Shown in pieces: positions 51,502 to 60,633 of a DNA stretch of 64,000 nucleotides (position 1 is its first letter; each line of letters starts with the position of its first letter). The position numbers and the translations under genes were made by a program. The notes under the pieces were generated by a model. It saw only the letters and a list, made by a program, of their open reading frames with translations, did not search any database and was not told where the DNA came from. Origin of the DNA: Bacteroidota bacterium (GTDB lineage: Bacteria > Bacteroidota > Bacteroidia > Bacteroidales > FEN-979); assembly GCA_026391835.1 (NCBI GenBank), contig JAPLDF010000030.1, positions 1 through 64,000 of the forward strand, in the 5' to 3' direction.

Positions 51502-53697
51502 TTATTTCACCAGGGTAAGTTCATTGATCAGGTTGGTGGCGCCTGCAAATTTATCGATGATGAATAAAACATACCGGACATCCACGTTGATGGTGCGCTG
51601 CATGTCGGGTTCAAACATGATGTCGCCGCTCATGGCTTCCCAGTTGCCGTCGAAGGCAAGGCCGATCAGCTGGCCATCGCCATTGATAACCGGGCTTCCT
51701 GAATTACCGCCGGTGATGTCGTTGGTGGTAAGGAAACAGACAACCATTTCGCCGTTTTCGCCATACTGACCGTAATCTTTGGCCTGGAAAAGCTCTTTCA
51801 GTTTCTTTTCAACGACGAATTCTTCGTTGGTGGGGTCTTCCTTTTGCATCACACCTTTCAGGGTGGTCACATAGTCGTAGTGAACGGCATCGGCAGGATA
51901 ATAGTCAAGCACGCTGCCGTAGGACATGCGCATGGAGGAGTTAGCATCGGGATATTTAACGAGTTTCGGGTTCATCTCGCGGATGCCGGCAATGAACTGG
52001 CGGTTAGCCACGCTGATATTTCCTCTTGCAGTGCCATAAGCCGCTGCATTTTTACCCATCGCCTCCTGCATTGATTCGGAAAGCTGCCAGCCCAGGTCTT
52101 TTTTAAATACCTTCAGGCTGGGTTTGTCGATGAATTTGTTTGCGCTTCCGGGAGTTGCAAATACCGATGTTTCATACACGGCATTGGCAAAGGCTGTGTA
52201 ATCATTGTTGTAATCTTTTTCGATCATTTTAAAGATACCCGGTTGCTCCTCTTTTGAAACATCTGTTGCATACATCCTGAGCATCTCGGCAAGGGTTTTT
52301 TTCGCAATGGCCTGGTCGTATTCCTTGAAATGTTCCTTAACGGTCTCTTTCAATCCTGACTGGGCCTCTTTTATGGCATCTTTGTTCTTTTTTTCAAGGG
52401 CACCCTGGAGTCCGCCAAACTGGCTTGCCAGCTGAACAATATCAAGGCCGGTTCCTGCAAGGTTTGCATAAAAGAAGGGGATGGCGATTTTTTTCAAATC
52501 GGCATAGTTTTTTTGAAGGTTGTCAAGGACCTTACCGTACTTTTTCTGTGTCGCATCATCTTTGCCGCACCAGGTGGTGAAATCCTGTTCGATCACTTTT
52601 TTCTTGTCTTCCACTTTATTTCGGACAAGCATCCTTGACTGGCCGATGAAGTTTTTCCAGGTGTTGGCAATACCGGCGTAATTGGCAGCATAGGCAATTT
52701 TTACCGCATTGTCCTGGTCCATTCTTTCCTTCATGACGTCCAGCTCTTTGCCAAACAGCTTCACGAGTGTCGGGTAAAAAATCTGGAGGTTGTATTCAAT
52801 GCCATAGGAAGTGAGGTAACGGGATGTTGATCCCGGGTAACCCCATACCATGGCAAAATCATTTTTCTTAATGCCTTTCAGGCTGATCGGAAGGTGGTAG
52901 GCAGGTTTCAGGGGGATGTTTTTTGCGTCATACTTGGCGGGATTTCCGTCAGGATCGGTATATACACGAAAAATGGTAAAGTCACCCGTGTGGCGCGGCC
53001 ACATCCAGTTGTCCGTATCGCCGCCGAATTTTCCGATGGATGAGGGGGGCGCACCGGCCAGGCGAACATCTTTATACGTTTTGAAAACGAACAGGTAATA
53101 TTCGTTTCCGCCATAGAATGATTTGACAGAGGCTTCATATTTTCCGCCATCTTCAGCTCTTTTACGGATCCGGGTTGAAATCTCTTTTACCTTGTTTGCC
53201 CGGTCGGTCTCCTTCAGGGTATCGGCAAGAAATGGAATAATGGAATCGGTAACATTGTCGATCCGTTGCAGGAAAGAGGCGCACATCGCTTCATTTGACA
53301 ACTCTTCGCTCATGGATTTTGCCCAGAAGCCATTGGTGAGGTAATCATGCTCCGGCGTGCTGTGATTCTGCACAGAACCATAACCGCAATGATGGTTTGT
53401 GAAGAGGAGTCCCTGGGAAGAAACCACCTCTGCCGTGCAGAAAAAACCACCTGAAGCGCCATTTCCGGATAACCCGACAATGGCGTCTTTTAAACTGTTG
53501 TGGTTGATGCTGTAAAGTTCATCGGCAGTGAGGTGAAGACCCATTTTCTGCATGTCGACATAATTCAGTCGTTCAAGCAGCAGGGGAAGCCACATTCCTT
53601 CATCAGGCGGATTTTCTGCATAACCGAATGATCCGCCGGACACAAATAGAACCAACGCGATCAAGGCAATTTGTAATTTTTTTAAACCTGTTTTCAT
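51502..53697 (-). CDS. S46-family dipeptidyl-peptidase (DPP7-like)
   Basis: Serine exopeptidase that removes dipeptides from peptide N-termini in the periplasm, feeding peptide-fermenting growth. The 731-residue protein has a signal peptide (about 1-26) and the S46 start DEGMWLPLLLERLN. Catalytic triad: His near 100 (LLFTNHHCGYG), Asp near 229 (DTDNWMWPRHTGDF) and Ser in ITGGNSGSP near 665. Eighteen residues after the Ser, in the S1 pocket, there is Gly (LAFDGNWE), as in DPP7, whereas DPP11 has Arg; so cleavage after hydrophobic rather than acidic residues is expected. The length matches the family (about 710-730). It is a single gene with its own terminator. Confidence 0.92.
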   Translation of the reverse strand: MKTGLKKLQIALIALVLFVSGGSFGYAENPPDEGMWLPLLLERLNYVDMQKMGLHLTADELYSINHNSLKDAIVGLSGNGASGGFFCTAEVVSSQGLLFTNHHCGYGSVQNHSTPEHDYLTNGFWAKSMSEELSNEAMCASFLQRIDNVTDSIIPFLADTLKETDRANKVKEISTRIRKRAEDGGKYEASVKSFYGGNEYYLFVFKTYKDVRLAGAPPSSIGKFGGDTDNWMWPRHTGDFTIFRVYTDPDGNPAKYDAKNIPLKPAYHLPISLKGIKKNDFAMVWGYPGSTSRYLTSYGIEYNLQIFYPTLVKLFGKELDVMKERMDQDNAVKIAYAANYAGIANTWKNFIGQSRMLVRNKVEDKKKVIEQDFTTWCGKDDATQKKYGKVLDNLQKNYADLKKIAIPFFYANLAGTGLDIVQLASQFGGLQGALEKKNKDAIKEAQSGLKETVKEHFKEYDQAIAKKTLAEMLRMYATDVSKEEQPGIFKMIEKDYNNDYTAFANAVYETSVFATPGSANKFIDKPSLKVFKKDLGWQLSESMQEAMGKNAAAYGTARGNISVANRQFIAGIREMNPKLVKYPDANSSMRMSYGSVLDYYPADAVHYDYVTTLKGVMQKEDPTNEEFVVEKKLKELFQAKDYGQYGENGEMVVCFLTTNDITGGNSGSPVINGDGQLIGLAFDGNWEAMSGDIMFEPDMQRTINVDVRYVLFIIDKFAGATNLINELTLVK

Positions 53698-54044
53698 AAT
53701 TGTTTCGTGTTAAAAATTTTTAAGGTTACAGTTTTGATTTTCTCCGGTTTGTGGCTGATTGAAAACGGATTGCAATATTAGTGACATTTTCAGCAACAAG
53801 GAATTTTTTTTGACAAACAAAAGATTTACTCGATGACCGGTTTCTTTTGGCAGGTAACTGCCTTTGCAGAGCCGGCTCAATGCCCGATCAGCGGATGTCA
53901 GCATTTTACATTTACAGTGCCTTCTGCGCTAGGTTAAAAGGATACCCTGATAAACAGATGATTTCATCCTGTTTTTCATGCCGGACATCAAAAAAAATTG
54001 ATAAATCCAAAATCAATCTCCATTTTTGTAAAAAAAACAATACC

Positions 54045-55100
54045 ATGGGTTTTTCGCTCCTCTACCAAAAGAACAAGAGGCACTTCCTTTTTCAGCAGGG
54101 GATTTTCTGGCTGATCAGCATTATCCTTTTTACGGTTGTGCTCATTTATACGCGCGGCGATTTTAATTTTTACAACATAAACCTCCGCCTGGCAGCCAAC
54201 ATCCTGATCACTGTCGGATTCCTTGCCATCTCCGTGTATATCAACCTGCTTTGGCTTATCCCTGAGTTTTTCAACAAACGGAAATTCCTGTTGTTTACCA
54301 TCCTTGAGGTCGCCAACATCCTGCTCTTCATCTTGTTGAATTATTATGTCACCTTCTTTTTTGAGGGTGGCAAGCAGCCGGTGAATTTTTTCACCGAATT
54401 TATTGCAGAGTTCATCCTGGTGCTGCTCTTCCTGATTGTCTCCACACTGCTGAAGTTTATGCGCGATTCAATCGCCCTGCAGGATGTCGAATTACGGATG
54501 AAGGAGGTTGAAAAGCAAAAAATCGAGGCAGAGCTCAGGGCACTCAAAGCCCAGGTGAATCCCCACTTCTTTTTCAATACGCTGAACAGTCTTTATGCAC
54601 TGAGTCTCGACAAGTCGGATAAAGCGCCTGAACTGATCCTGAAACTCTCCGACCTGATGCGGTATGTCATTTATGAATCAAAAGATGATATGGTACCGGT
54701 CGGCAAACAGCTGGAATTTCTCCAGAGTTATGTGTTCCTGGAACGGTTGCGGTCAAATGAAAGCCTCGACGTTCAGTTTAATGTCACAGGCGACCAGGTT
54801 GATGTGAAAATTGCCCCGCTTTTATATCTCGCATTTATTGAAAATGCATTTAAACACGGGTCGAAGGAAAAAAGCGACAACCCCTACATAAATATTTTAT
54901 TCAACCTGGAACATGAAGACCGGGTTGTTTTTGCCATCGAAAATCGCATCGATCCCTTCCAGGGCAGGCCGGCCGAAGGGGGATTCGGGTTGTCGAATGT
55001 TAAAAAACGGCTCGAATTGCTGTACCCCGGCAGGCACACGTTGAACATAACCCAGACGTTAACCATTTACCGGGTGGAATTGACTATATTTGTTACATGA
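54045..55100 (+). CDS. LytS-like sensor histidine kinase
   Basis: Membrane kinase of 351 residues; the start is placed at MGFSLLYQ because the in-frame sequence upstream does not look like protein of this family. Four membrane helices (about 17-150) are followed by a coiled-coil linker (ELRMKEVEKQKIEAELRALK) and the His_kinase box AQVNPHFFFNTLNSLYALS (His near 172). The ATPase boxes are LLYLAFIENAFKHG and GGFGLSNVKKRLELLYP. It overlaps its LytTR partner gene by four bases (ATGA). It is paralogous to the kinase at 47952. Confidence 0.92.
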   Translation: MGFSLLYQKNKRHFLFQQGIFWLISIILFTVVLIYTRGDFNFYNINLRLAANILITVGFLAISVYINLLWLIPEFFNKRKFLLFTILEVANILLFILLNYYVTFFFEGGKQPVNFFTEFIAEFILVLLFLIVSTLLKFMRDSIALQDVELRMKEVEKQKIEAELRALKAQVNPHFFFNTLNSLYALSLDKSDKAPELILKLSDLMRYVIYESKDDMVPVGKQLEFLQSYVFLERLRSNESLDVQFNVTGDQVDVKIAPLLYLAFIENAFKHGSKEKSDNPYINILFNLEHEDRVVFAIENRIDPFQGRPAEGGFGLSNVKKRLELLYPGRHTLNITQTLTIYRVELTIFVT

Positions 55101-55813
55101 ATATCAGGTGTTTGATTATCGATGATGAGCCACTGGCACAACGTGTCATTGAGCGCTATGCCGAGAATGTCCCCTTCCTCGAAATCGTTCAGAAGTGCAA
55201 CAGCGCCATTGAAGCGATTGATGTTTTACATAACTGCGAAGTTGACCTCCTGTTCCTGGATATCAACATGCCAAGGCTGAGCGGGATGGATTTTCTGAAG
55301 ACCCTGAAGAATCCGCCGCTGGTGATCATCACAACCGCATATGCTGAATTTGCCATCCAGGGATATGAACTGGATGTGGTGGACTACCTGATGAAACCCT
55401 TTGCGTTCGACCGTTTTTACAAAGCCATCCAGAAGGCAGAAGAGCTGATCAGGGGAAAAGAACACCGGCATTTCGATACGAAAGAGCCGGATAAGCAGGA
55501 AGATACATTCATTTTTGTCAAATCAAGCAAGAAAACCTACAAGGTCAATCTCGACGACATCCTGTATATCGAGGCGCTGGGTGATTATGTTAAAATCTTT
55601 ACAAATGAAAAAATGATCATCAGCTACCAGTCGCTGAAAAACATAGAAACACTGTTGCCGGCTTCCGCATTCCCCCGGATCCATAAATCGTTCATCATTG
55701 CCTTGTCGCGCATTGACCTGATCGAGGGCAACCATGTGAAAATCAAGGACCGTTTGATCCCGATAGGCACCAACTTTAAGAACGAGTTTGAAAAACTGAT
55801 AAAATCCATCTAG
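55097..55813 (+). CDS. LytTR-type response regulator
   Basis: Partner of the preceding kinase, 238 residues. Receiver: LIIDDEPLAQRV (5-16), phosphoacceptor in DLLFLDINMPRLSG (about 52-65), Lys in DYLMKPFAFDRF. LytTR domain (about 140-235): FIFVKSSKKTYKVNLDDI, YIEALGDYVKIFT, FPRIHKSFIIALSRIDLIE. The start codon overlaps the kinase stop. Targets are unknown. A long imperfect inverted repeat right behind the stop codon probably ends transcription from both sides. Confidence 0.94.
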   Translation: MNIRCLIIDDEPLAQRVIERYAENVPFLEIVQKCNSAIEAIDVLHNCEVDLLFLDINMPRLSGMDFLKTLKNPPLVIITTAYAEFAIQGYELDVVDYLMKPFAFDRFYKAIQKAEELIRGKEHRHFDTKEPDKQEDTFIFVKSSKKTYKVNLDDILYIEALGDYVKIFTNEKMIISYQSLKNIETLLPASAFPRIHKSFIIALSRIDLIEGNHVKIKDRLIPIGTNFKNEFEKLIKSI

Positions 55814-55816
55814 AGA

Positions 55817-55882
55817 ATTTACGATATACGATTTTCGATTTTCGATTTGCACGCGCTCAATCGTAAATCGTAATTCGTAAAT
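55817..55882. terminator. 24-bp inverted repeat between convergent genes
   Basis: The arm at 55817-55840 pairs with 55859-55882 at 21 of 24 positions, with an 18-base loop. It is built of ATTTACGA/TACGATTT blocks and fills nearly the whole gap between the LytTR gene and the LysE-type gene. It may act as a bidirectional terminator; the block structure also resembles a dispersed AT-rich repeat. Confidence 0.55.
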
Positions 55883-55885
55883 ATT

Positions 55886-56557
55886 TTATGGTACCTGTAA
55901 AGAGATTCCCCTGAAAAATTCAAGTAACGAGCCGGTGATGATGAAGGTGCCGATGATCATGAAAAGAAGTCCCACGATCCTGTTCATCCAGAGTTTCACC
56001 TGGGGATTGCCGGCAATTTTGATCTTGTTGGCCAGCACCACTTTCAGTATATCTGTGAGCAGGATCATCGACAGGCTCCCTGCAAAAAACAGGGCTACCG
56101 ATTTTTGATTTCCACCGTATGTGGCGTTGATGGCAAGCATGGAGGTGATCCAGAAAACCCAGAGGAACGGATTGGCAAAATTCAGCACGAAACCCTTGAA
56201 AAAATAGGGCATTGCCCCTTTTTTCTTGACTTTGATCTCGCTGATGGCCTCCACCTGTTCGGTCATGGAAACTTTCTTGAAAAAAGTATATATCCCGTAA
56301 ACCAGCATCACAATTCCGCCGATGATACCCAAGACCAGGTGATATTTCGGGTTGGTGACAATTGCGGAGGCTCCGAAATAAAAGCCCACCACCAGGGCGA
56401 GGTCGCTGACAAATATCCCGGCAGCGAGAAATATCCCGATTTTTATCCCGTATTTGATGCTGGTTTGCAGCAGGGCAAACAGGGCCGGGCCAACCGAAAT
56501 GGCGACAGTCAGTCCAAGGATGATGCCTTCGAAGAGGGGATGTAGGATCGAACTCAA
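55886..56557 (-). CDS. LysE-family amino-acid exporter
   Basis: Inner-membrane exporter of the LysE/RhtB family, 223 residues with six membrane helices. The family start GIILGLTVAISVGPALFALL (10-29) with the GP motif is clear. Helices 2-3 follow (IGIFLAAGIFVSDLALVVGF) and the central LNFANPFLWVFWI (about 134-146) carries the conserved NP. The substrate, probably an amino acid or derivative, cannot be told. Its start overlaps the GH3-family gene by four bases, so the two are co-expressed. Confidence 0.9.
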   Translation of the reverse strand: MSSILHPLFEGIILGLTVAISVGPALFALLQTSIKYGIKIGIFLAAGIFVSDLALVVGFYFGASAIVTNPKYHLVLGIIGGIVMLVYGIYTFFKKVSMTEQVEAISEIKVKKKGAMPYFFKGFVLNFANPFLWVFWITSMLAINATYGGNQKSVALFFAGSLSMILLTDILKVVLANKIKIAGNPQVKLWMNRIVGLLFMIIGTFIITGSLLEFFRGISLQVP

Positions 56558-58098
56558 CGATTTGCCGTATTTAAGAATGATTTAACGTGTGCTTCCCATT
56601 GTTCCCGCTGTCCGTTTTTAAGAACCCTGGGGAATTTATGAGCGCCTCCCTCTTTTCCAAGGGCTTTCATCCAGTCGTGAAACACATGCAAAGGTAACAC
56701 TTCTGCCGATACGTTTTTTATGGCTTCAATGCGTTCAACACGGTAGTCGTCGTTCAGTACCTTGAGGTATTCATCGAGTTTGCATGCGGCAACTGCCGGG
56801 TCAAGCACGTCATCTGTTCCCAGGTACCACTGGTGTGCAAAAAGGTTTCCGTAACTGATCCCGGTGATGGTGAATTCGCTGATCTTTACGTTGAATTCAT
56901 CCTGGAGCATCCCGATGGCCCGGTTGATGTTGTCCTGTGAAACATGCTCGCCACAGAGGCTGATAAATTGCTTCGTGCGGCCGGTGAGCACGATTTCGCT
57001 GCTTTCCCTGGAAACAAATTTGATGGTGTCGCCGATGAGGTATCTCCACGCCCCGGCGCAGGTCGACATCAGCAGGGCATACTCCTTTCCCGGCTCCACC
57101 TGTGCGATGGTAAGGGTTTCGGGGTTCGGTTTCAAATTGCCTTCACTGTCGAAATTGGCGCTGTTGTATGGGATGAACTCATAAAAAATGCCATTGTTGA
57201 GGATCATCTCCATGCAATTCAGGTTGCCCGGCTGCTGGTAGGCAATGTAACCTTCAGAGGCAAGATATGATTCGTTATAAAGGATCGGATGCGCGAGCAA
57301 TTTGCGGAAACTCCGCATGTATGGTTCAAAAGAGACGCCGCTGTGTACGTATGCCGAGAGGTTTGGCCAGATATCATGAATGGTTTGAACGCCGTGATGG
57401 GCGATTATTTTTTCCATCATGATCTGAACCCATGCAGGGACGCCTACGATGATGCCGATATCCCAGTTCCTGGCATTCCTGACAATTTCGTTCAGTTTCG
57501 CCGTCCATTCGTGTTCCCGGGAGATGAGCCTGCCTGGTTTGTAGAAGTGCTGGAACCAGAAAGGGATGTTCTTGGCGGTAATCCCCGAGAGGTCGCCCTG
57601 GTAGTAAGTGCCGTTGTACTGAAGGTGGGTGCTGCCGCCGATCATCAGGATCCCCTTTTCATAAAACTCATCGGGAAAACCATACTTGGTGGTGGAAACC
57701 AGCTGGCGCACACTTGCCCGCTGAATGGCCCGGAGCATATCGGGCGTTACCGGGATGTGCTTCGAGGAAGCCTCGGAAGTTCCCGATGTCAGTGCGAAAT
57801 ATTTTACCCTTCCCGGCCAGGCTACATAAGGCTCCCCGTTGAGACTGCGGTACCACCAGTTCTTGAACATCGAGTTGTAATCGTGAACCGGAACCCGCGA
57901 CCTGAACAGGTCCATGAAATTGGGGTGGTCGGCCATGACTGCAAAATCGTAGTACTCACCAAAGGCGGTATTGCGTGCTTTCAGCAACAATTTTTTCAGT
58001 ACTTTTTCCTGTTCCCGCACGGGATCAATGGTGCGGATGTCAATGGGAAACTGTCGCAGTTCGTAGGCTTTACGGATGAGTGATCCGAGAAGGGGCAT
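56554..58098 (-). CDS. GH3-family acyl-adenylating enzyme
   Basis: The 514-residue protein belongs to the GH3 superfamily, known from plants for joining amino acids to jasmonate or auxin; bacterial members have no established substrate. The ATP/AMP-binding features seen are FALTSGTSEASSKHIPVT (about 101-118), the YNESYLASEGYIAYQ segment near 275-289, and YLIGDTIKFVS near 355-365 with the family's conserved Asp. The hinge ITGRTKQFISLCGEH-like stretch (LTGRTKQFISLCGEHV) follows. The family length is about 500. It is coupled by a four-base overlap to a LysE-type exporter, suggesting the two handle an amino-acid conjugate or its precursor; that link is inference. Confidence 0.88.
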   Translation of the reverse strand: MPLLGSLIRKAYELRQFPIDIRTIDPVREQEKVLKKLLLKARNTAFGEYYDFAVMADHPNFMDLFRSRVPVHDYNSMFKNWWYRSLNGEPYVAWPGRVKYFALTSGTSEASSKHIPVTPDMLRAIQRASVRQLVSTTKYGFPDEFYEKGILMIGGSTHLQYNGTYYQGDLSGITAKNIPFWFQHFYKPGRLISREHEWTAKLNEIVRNARNWDIGIIVGVPAWVQIMMEKIIAHHGVQTIHDIWPNLSAYVHSGVSFEPYMRSFRKLLAHPILYNESYLASEGYIAYQQPGNLNCMEMILNNGIFYEFIPYNSANFDSEGNLKPNPETLTIAQVEPGKEYALLMSTCAGAWRYLIGDTIKFVSRESSEIVLTGRTKQFISLCGEHVSQDNINRAIGMLQDEFNVKISEFTITGISYGNLFAHQWYLGTDDVLDPAVAACKLDEYLKVLNDDYRVERIEAIKNVSAEVLPLHVFHDWMKALGKEGGAHKFPRVLKNGQREQWEAHVKSFLNTANR

Positions 58099-58256
58099 CT
58101 GGTTGTTTGAATATTAAATTGAGAAGGTAAAGTTACTAAATATTGAGTACTTTCGAAGTTTATACTTCGGAAACAGGGTAAGCAGGAATAATAAAAAATA
58201 ACGGGTTGGTGAAACACAGTGTTTTAAGCTCCTTTTCGCAACAACAACGTTAACTC

Positions 58257-59321
58257 ATGAAAGCTCGGGCGATGATTGTCTGGATATTTGGAATATTGGC
58301 AGGTGGCACCATATTGTGTTTTGCCGGGTTTGTTGGATTTTTAATGCTGACAGAATTCTCCCCGCCTGAACAGTTCAAGCCTGAAATAAGTGGAAATGGC
58401 AGGCGAATGGACCCTTCGAAGCGTGAATTCACCTTTATGACCTGGAATATCGGTTATGCCGGGTTGGGCAGTGAACAGGATTTTTTTTATGACGGCGGCA
58501 AAAAGGTCATTCCTGAACAGCATCAATGCAGCCAATACTTTGACGGAATAAAAAGACAGGTGAAAGCCCATGATACGGTTGATTTTATTTTTCTCCAGGA
58601 AATTGATGTACATGCAAAAAGATCTTGGTTTACCGATGAAGTTTCAGGACTTTCGGCATTGTTGCCTGAATTTGCCAGGGTATATGCAACAAATTACGAT
58701 TGCCGGTTTGTGCCGGTGCCTGTTCGGAAACCAATGGGGCGGGTTGTTTCCGGCCTGGCGGCGTGGTCGCAGTTCATGCCGGTGCAGGCGGAAGTCCGCT
58801 ATTATGACGCTTTTTTCCCATGGCCCAAACGTCTTGTCTTTCTGAAAAGGTGCTTTATCCTGCTCCGGTTCGGCCTTGACAATGGCAGGGAGCTGGTGGT
58901 CATCAATACACACAATTCGGCTTTTGACTCAACGGGGGCCCTTCGGAAAAGGGAGCTTTACATCCTTGATTCAACAATGAAATCTGAATACCTTCGCGGC
59001 AACTATGTGGTTGCCGGGGGCGACTGGAACAGCAACCCCCGGGGTTTCAATGTCGCTTCGATCGGCCCGGGTGACCTTGGAACGGGTGTCGATCCTCCAA
59101 TTGAACCCGGCTTTTTACCGGGCTGGCAGTTCGTTTTTGACCCGGGCCATGCAACCAACCGTTACCTGGATAGCCCTTATAAGAGGGGTGTGACGAAAAC
59201 AACCATCATCGATTTTTTTGTTATTTCACCCAATATCGAAGTGAAAAGCATTTGCGCCATCCCGATGGGGTTTGCCTGTTCCGATCATCAGCCGGTATTG
59301 ATGTCCGTGAAGCTGAAGTAG
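58257..59321 (+). CDS. endonuclease/exonuclease/phosphatase-family protein
   Basis: Membrane-anchored metal-dependent phosphodiesterase of 354 residues. An N-terminal membrane helix (about 7-29) is followed by the EEP fold: FTFMTWNIGYAGLG (Asn near 65), FIFLQEIDVHAKRS (metal-binding Glu near 116), VVAGGDWNSNPRG (Asp/Asn near 258-260) and the terminal SDHQPVLMSV (catalytic His near 345). The fold covers DNases, sphingomyelinases and inositol phosphatases; its substrate is not evident, and the outward-facing position suggests an extracytoplasmic lipid, nucleotide or nucleic-acid target. It is divergent from the GH3-family gene. Confidence 0.85.
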   Translation: MKARAMIVWIFGILAGGTILCFAGFVGFLMLTEFSPPEQFKPEISGNGRRMDPSKREFTFMTWNIGYAGLGSEQDFFYDGGKKVIPEQHQCSQYFDGIKRQVKAHDTVDFIFLQEIDVHAKRSWFTDEVSGLSALLPEFARVYATNYDCRFVPVPVRKPMGRVVSGLAAWSQFMPVQAEVRYYDAFFPWPKRLVFLKRCFILLRFGLDNGRELVVINTHNSAFDSTGALRKRELYILDSTMKSEYLRGNYVVAGGDWNSNPRGFNVASIGPGDLGTGVDPPIEPGFLPGWQFVFDPGHATNRYLDSPYKRGVTKTTIIDFFVISPNIEVKSICAIPMGFACSDHQPVLMSVKLK

Positions 59322-59407
59322 GCATTAACAAGGATAAACCGCCTTTAACTTCTTAACTACACATGACCTGCTTTTTTTGAAACTCATTATTATAAACTAA
59401 CTTTTCA

Positions 59408-60571
59408 ATGAATGTTGACAAATTAATTAACGGACAAATACCAATTCAAATAATTGATGATGAAGAAAAATTGGCAGCGCTGGCAGGTTGGTTGAGTATT
59501 GTAAAAGAATTTTCTTTTGATACGGAATTTGACAGGTTCAAGCGGGGATATGGATTTCAACTGCTGCTTTTGCAAATATTTGACGGGGCAACCTGTTTTA
59601 TCATAGATGCCGTCATGATCAAAGACCTGAAACCTTTATGGCCTGTCTTTGAAAATGAAAGTATTTGTAAGATTGTCTATTCCGGCAGGGAAGATGTTGA
59701 TTTGCTGAAGAGAAAAGGATGCAGTCCAAAAAATGTTTTTGATGTCCAAGTTGCTTCAGCCCTGTGCAACAGGAGCGAAAAGTCATTCTCCAAGTTGCTT
59801 AAGTCAGTTTTTGGAATAGAATTGGACAAATCCCTGCAGACCTCCGACTGGATAAAGAGGCCACTGGATTTAGCGCAGATTATCTATGCCAGCAATGATG
59901 TCATTCACCTGATATTGTTAAAATCAATGTTGGAAATTGAGGCAGAAGACAGGAATGTATCTGGTTTTATCCGGGAGGAAAACTGGTTGCTCGAGCTTTC
60001 AACCACCAAAGATTTCGCCCCGAAGCTTTCATCAAAACAACTTCGGACATTTTCGGAATACCATCAGGAAAAACTGCTTGAATTGTTCATGGTAAGAGAC
60101 CGGATTGCCCGGAACCTGAATATGCCACCGTATCAAATTGTGAGCGACACCCAACTCGAGGATATTTTAAAAGACACAACCACTTTTATCGGAAATCCGT
60201 TTGTTAAAGGATTTTCCAGGAAATTTCTTTCAAAGGATCATTACAAAAGGGAATTTCTTGAGATCGTCTGCAGGGTTGATGATACAATTGACTGGAACCG
60301 GCCAAAAGAACGATATGTTGCTGCCACCGGCCCGGGTTTTGATAAAGCCAAAAGAGATGAACTGCTTGATTTGAGATATCACCCGTTTAAATCCGAGGTC
60401 ATCAGCAGGTATGGAGAAAATGCCGCAGAATTTATCATTGCCGGGTTATCCCGGAAATTGAGTTTCCCGGAGATCGATTTTGATGAGTGGAAGAAATATC
60501 AGATAGAGCTCTACCGCCAGATAATTGGTCTGCAGGAACAACTGGCAGATAATGAACATCCCCTGAATTGA
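59408..60571 (+). CDS. rnd: ribonuclease D
   Basis: DEDDy-type 3'-5' exoribonuclease acting in tRNA 3' maturation, 387 residues. Exo I: FSFDTEFDRF (Asp/Glu near 38-40). Exo II: KIVYSGREDVDLLKR (Asp near 98). Exo III: IIYASNDVIHLILLKS with Tyr and Asp (about 158-163). The HRDC-type helical domain covers about 210-290, and a second one the C-terminus. The length is normal. The next gene follows after 62 bases and has its own promoter-like box (60583-60590). Confidence 0.9.
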   Translation: MNVDKLINGQIPIQIIDDEEKLAALAGWLSIVKEFSFDTEFDRFKRGYGFQLLLLQIFDGATCFIIDAVMIKDLKPLWPVFENESICKIVYSGREDVDLLKRKGCSPKNVFDVQVASALCNRSEKSFSKLLKSVFGIELDKSLQTSDWIKRPLDLAQIIYASNDVIHLILLKSMLEIEAEDRNVSGFIREENWLLELSTTKDFAPKLSSKQLRTFSEYHQEKLLELFMVRDRIARNLNMPPYQIVSDTQLEDILKDTTTFIGNPFVKGFSRKFLSKDHYKREFLEIVCRVDDTIDWNRPKERYVAATGPGFDKAKRDELLDLRYHPFKSEVISRYGENAAEFIIAGLSRKLSFPEIDFDEWKKYQIELYRQIIGLQEQLADNEHPLN

Positions 60572-60582
60572 CATTTTGTGCT

Positions 60583-60590
60583 TAAATTTG
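60583..60590 (+). promoter_or_regulatory. -7 box of pseudouridine synthase gene
   Basis: TAAATTTG, followed by CA as in other boxes of this window, lies 43 bases ahead of the ATG at 60634. Confidence 0.45.
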
Positions 60591-60633
60591 CAAACCCGGA
60601 GGCATCTGAACAGGGGGCAATAACGGTAAAATC

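Noticed and set aside
57289-58083. Open frame on the plus strand (264 codons)
   Set aside because: It is antisense to the GH3-family gene, whose protein has conserved motifs throughout; no family features in the antisense product.
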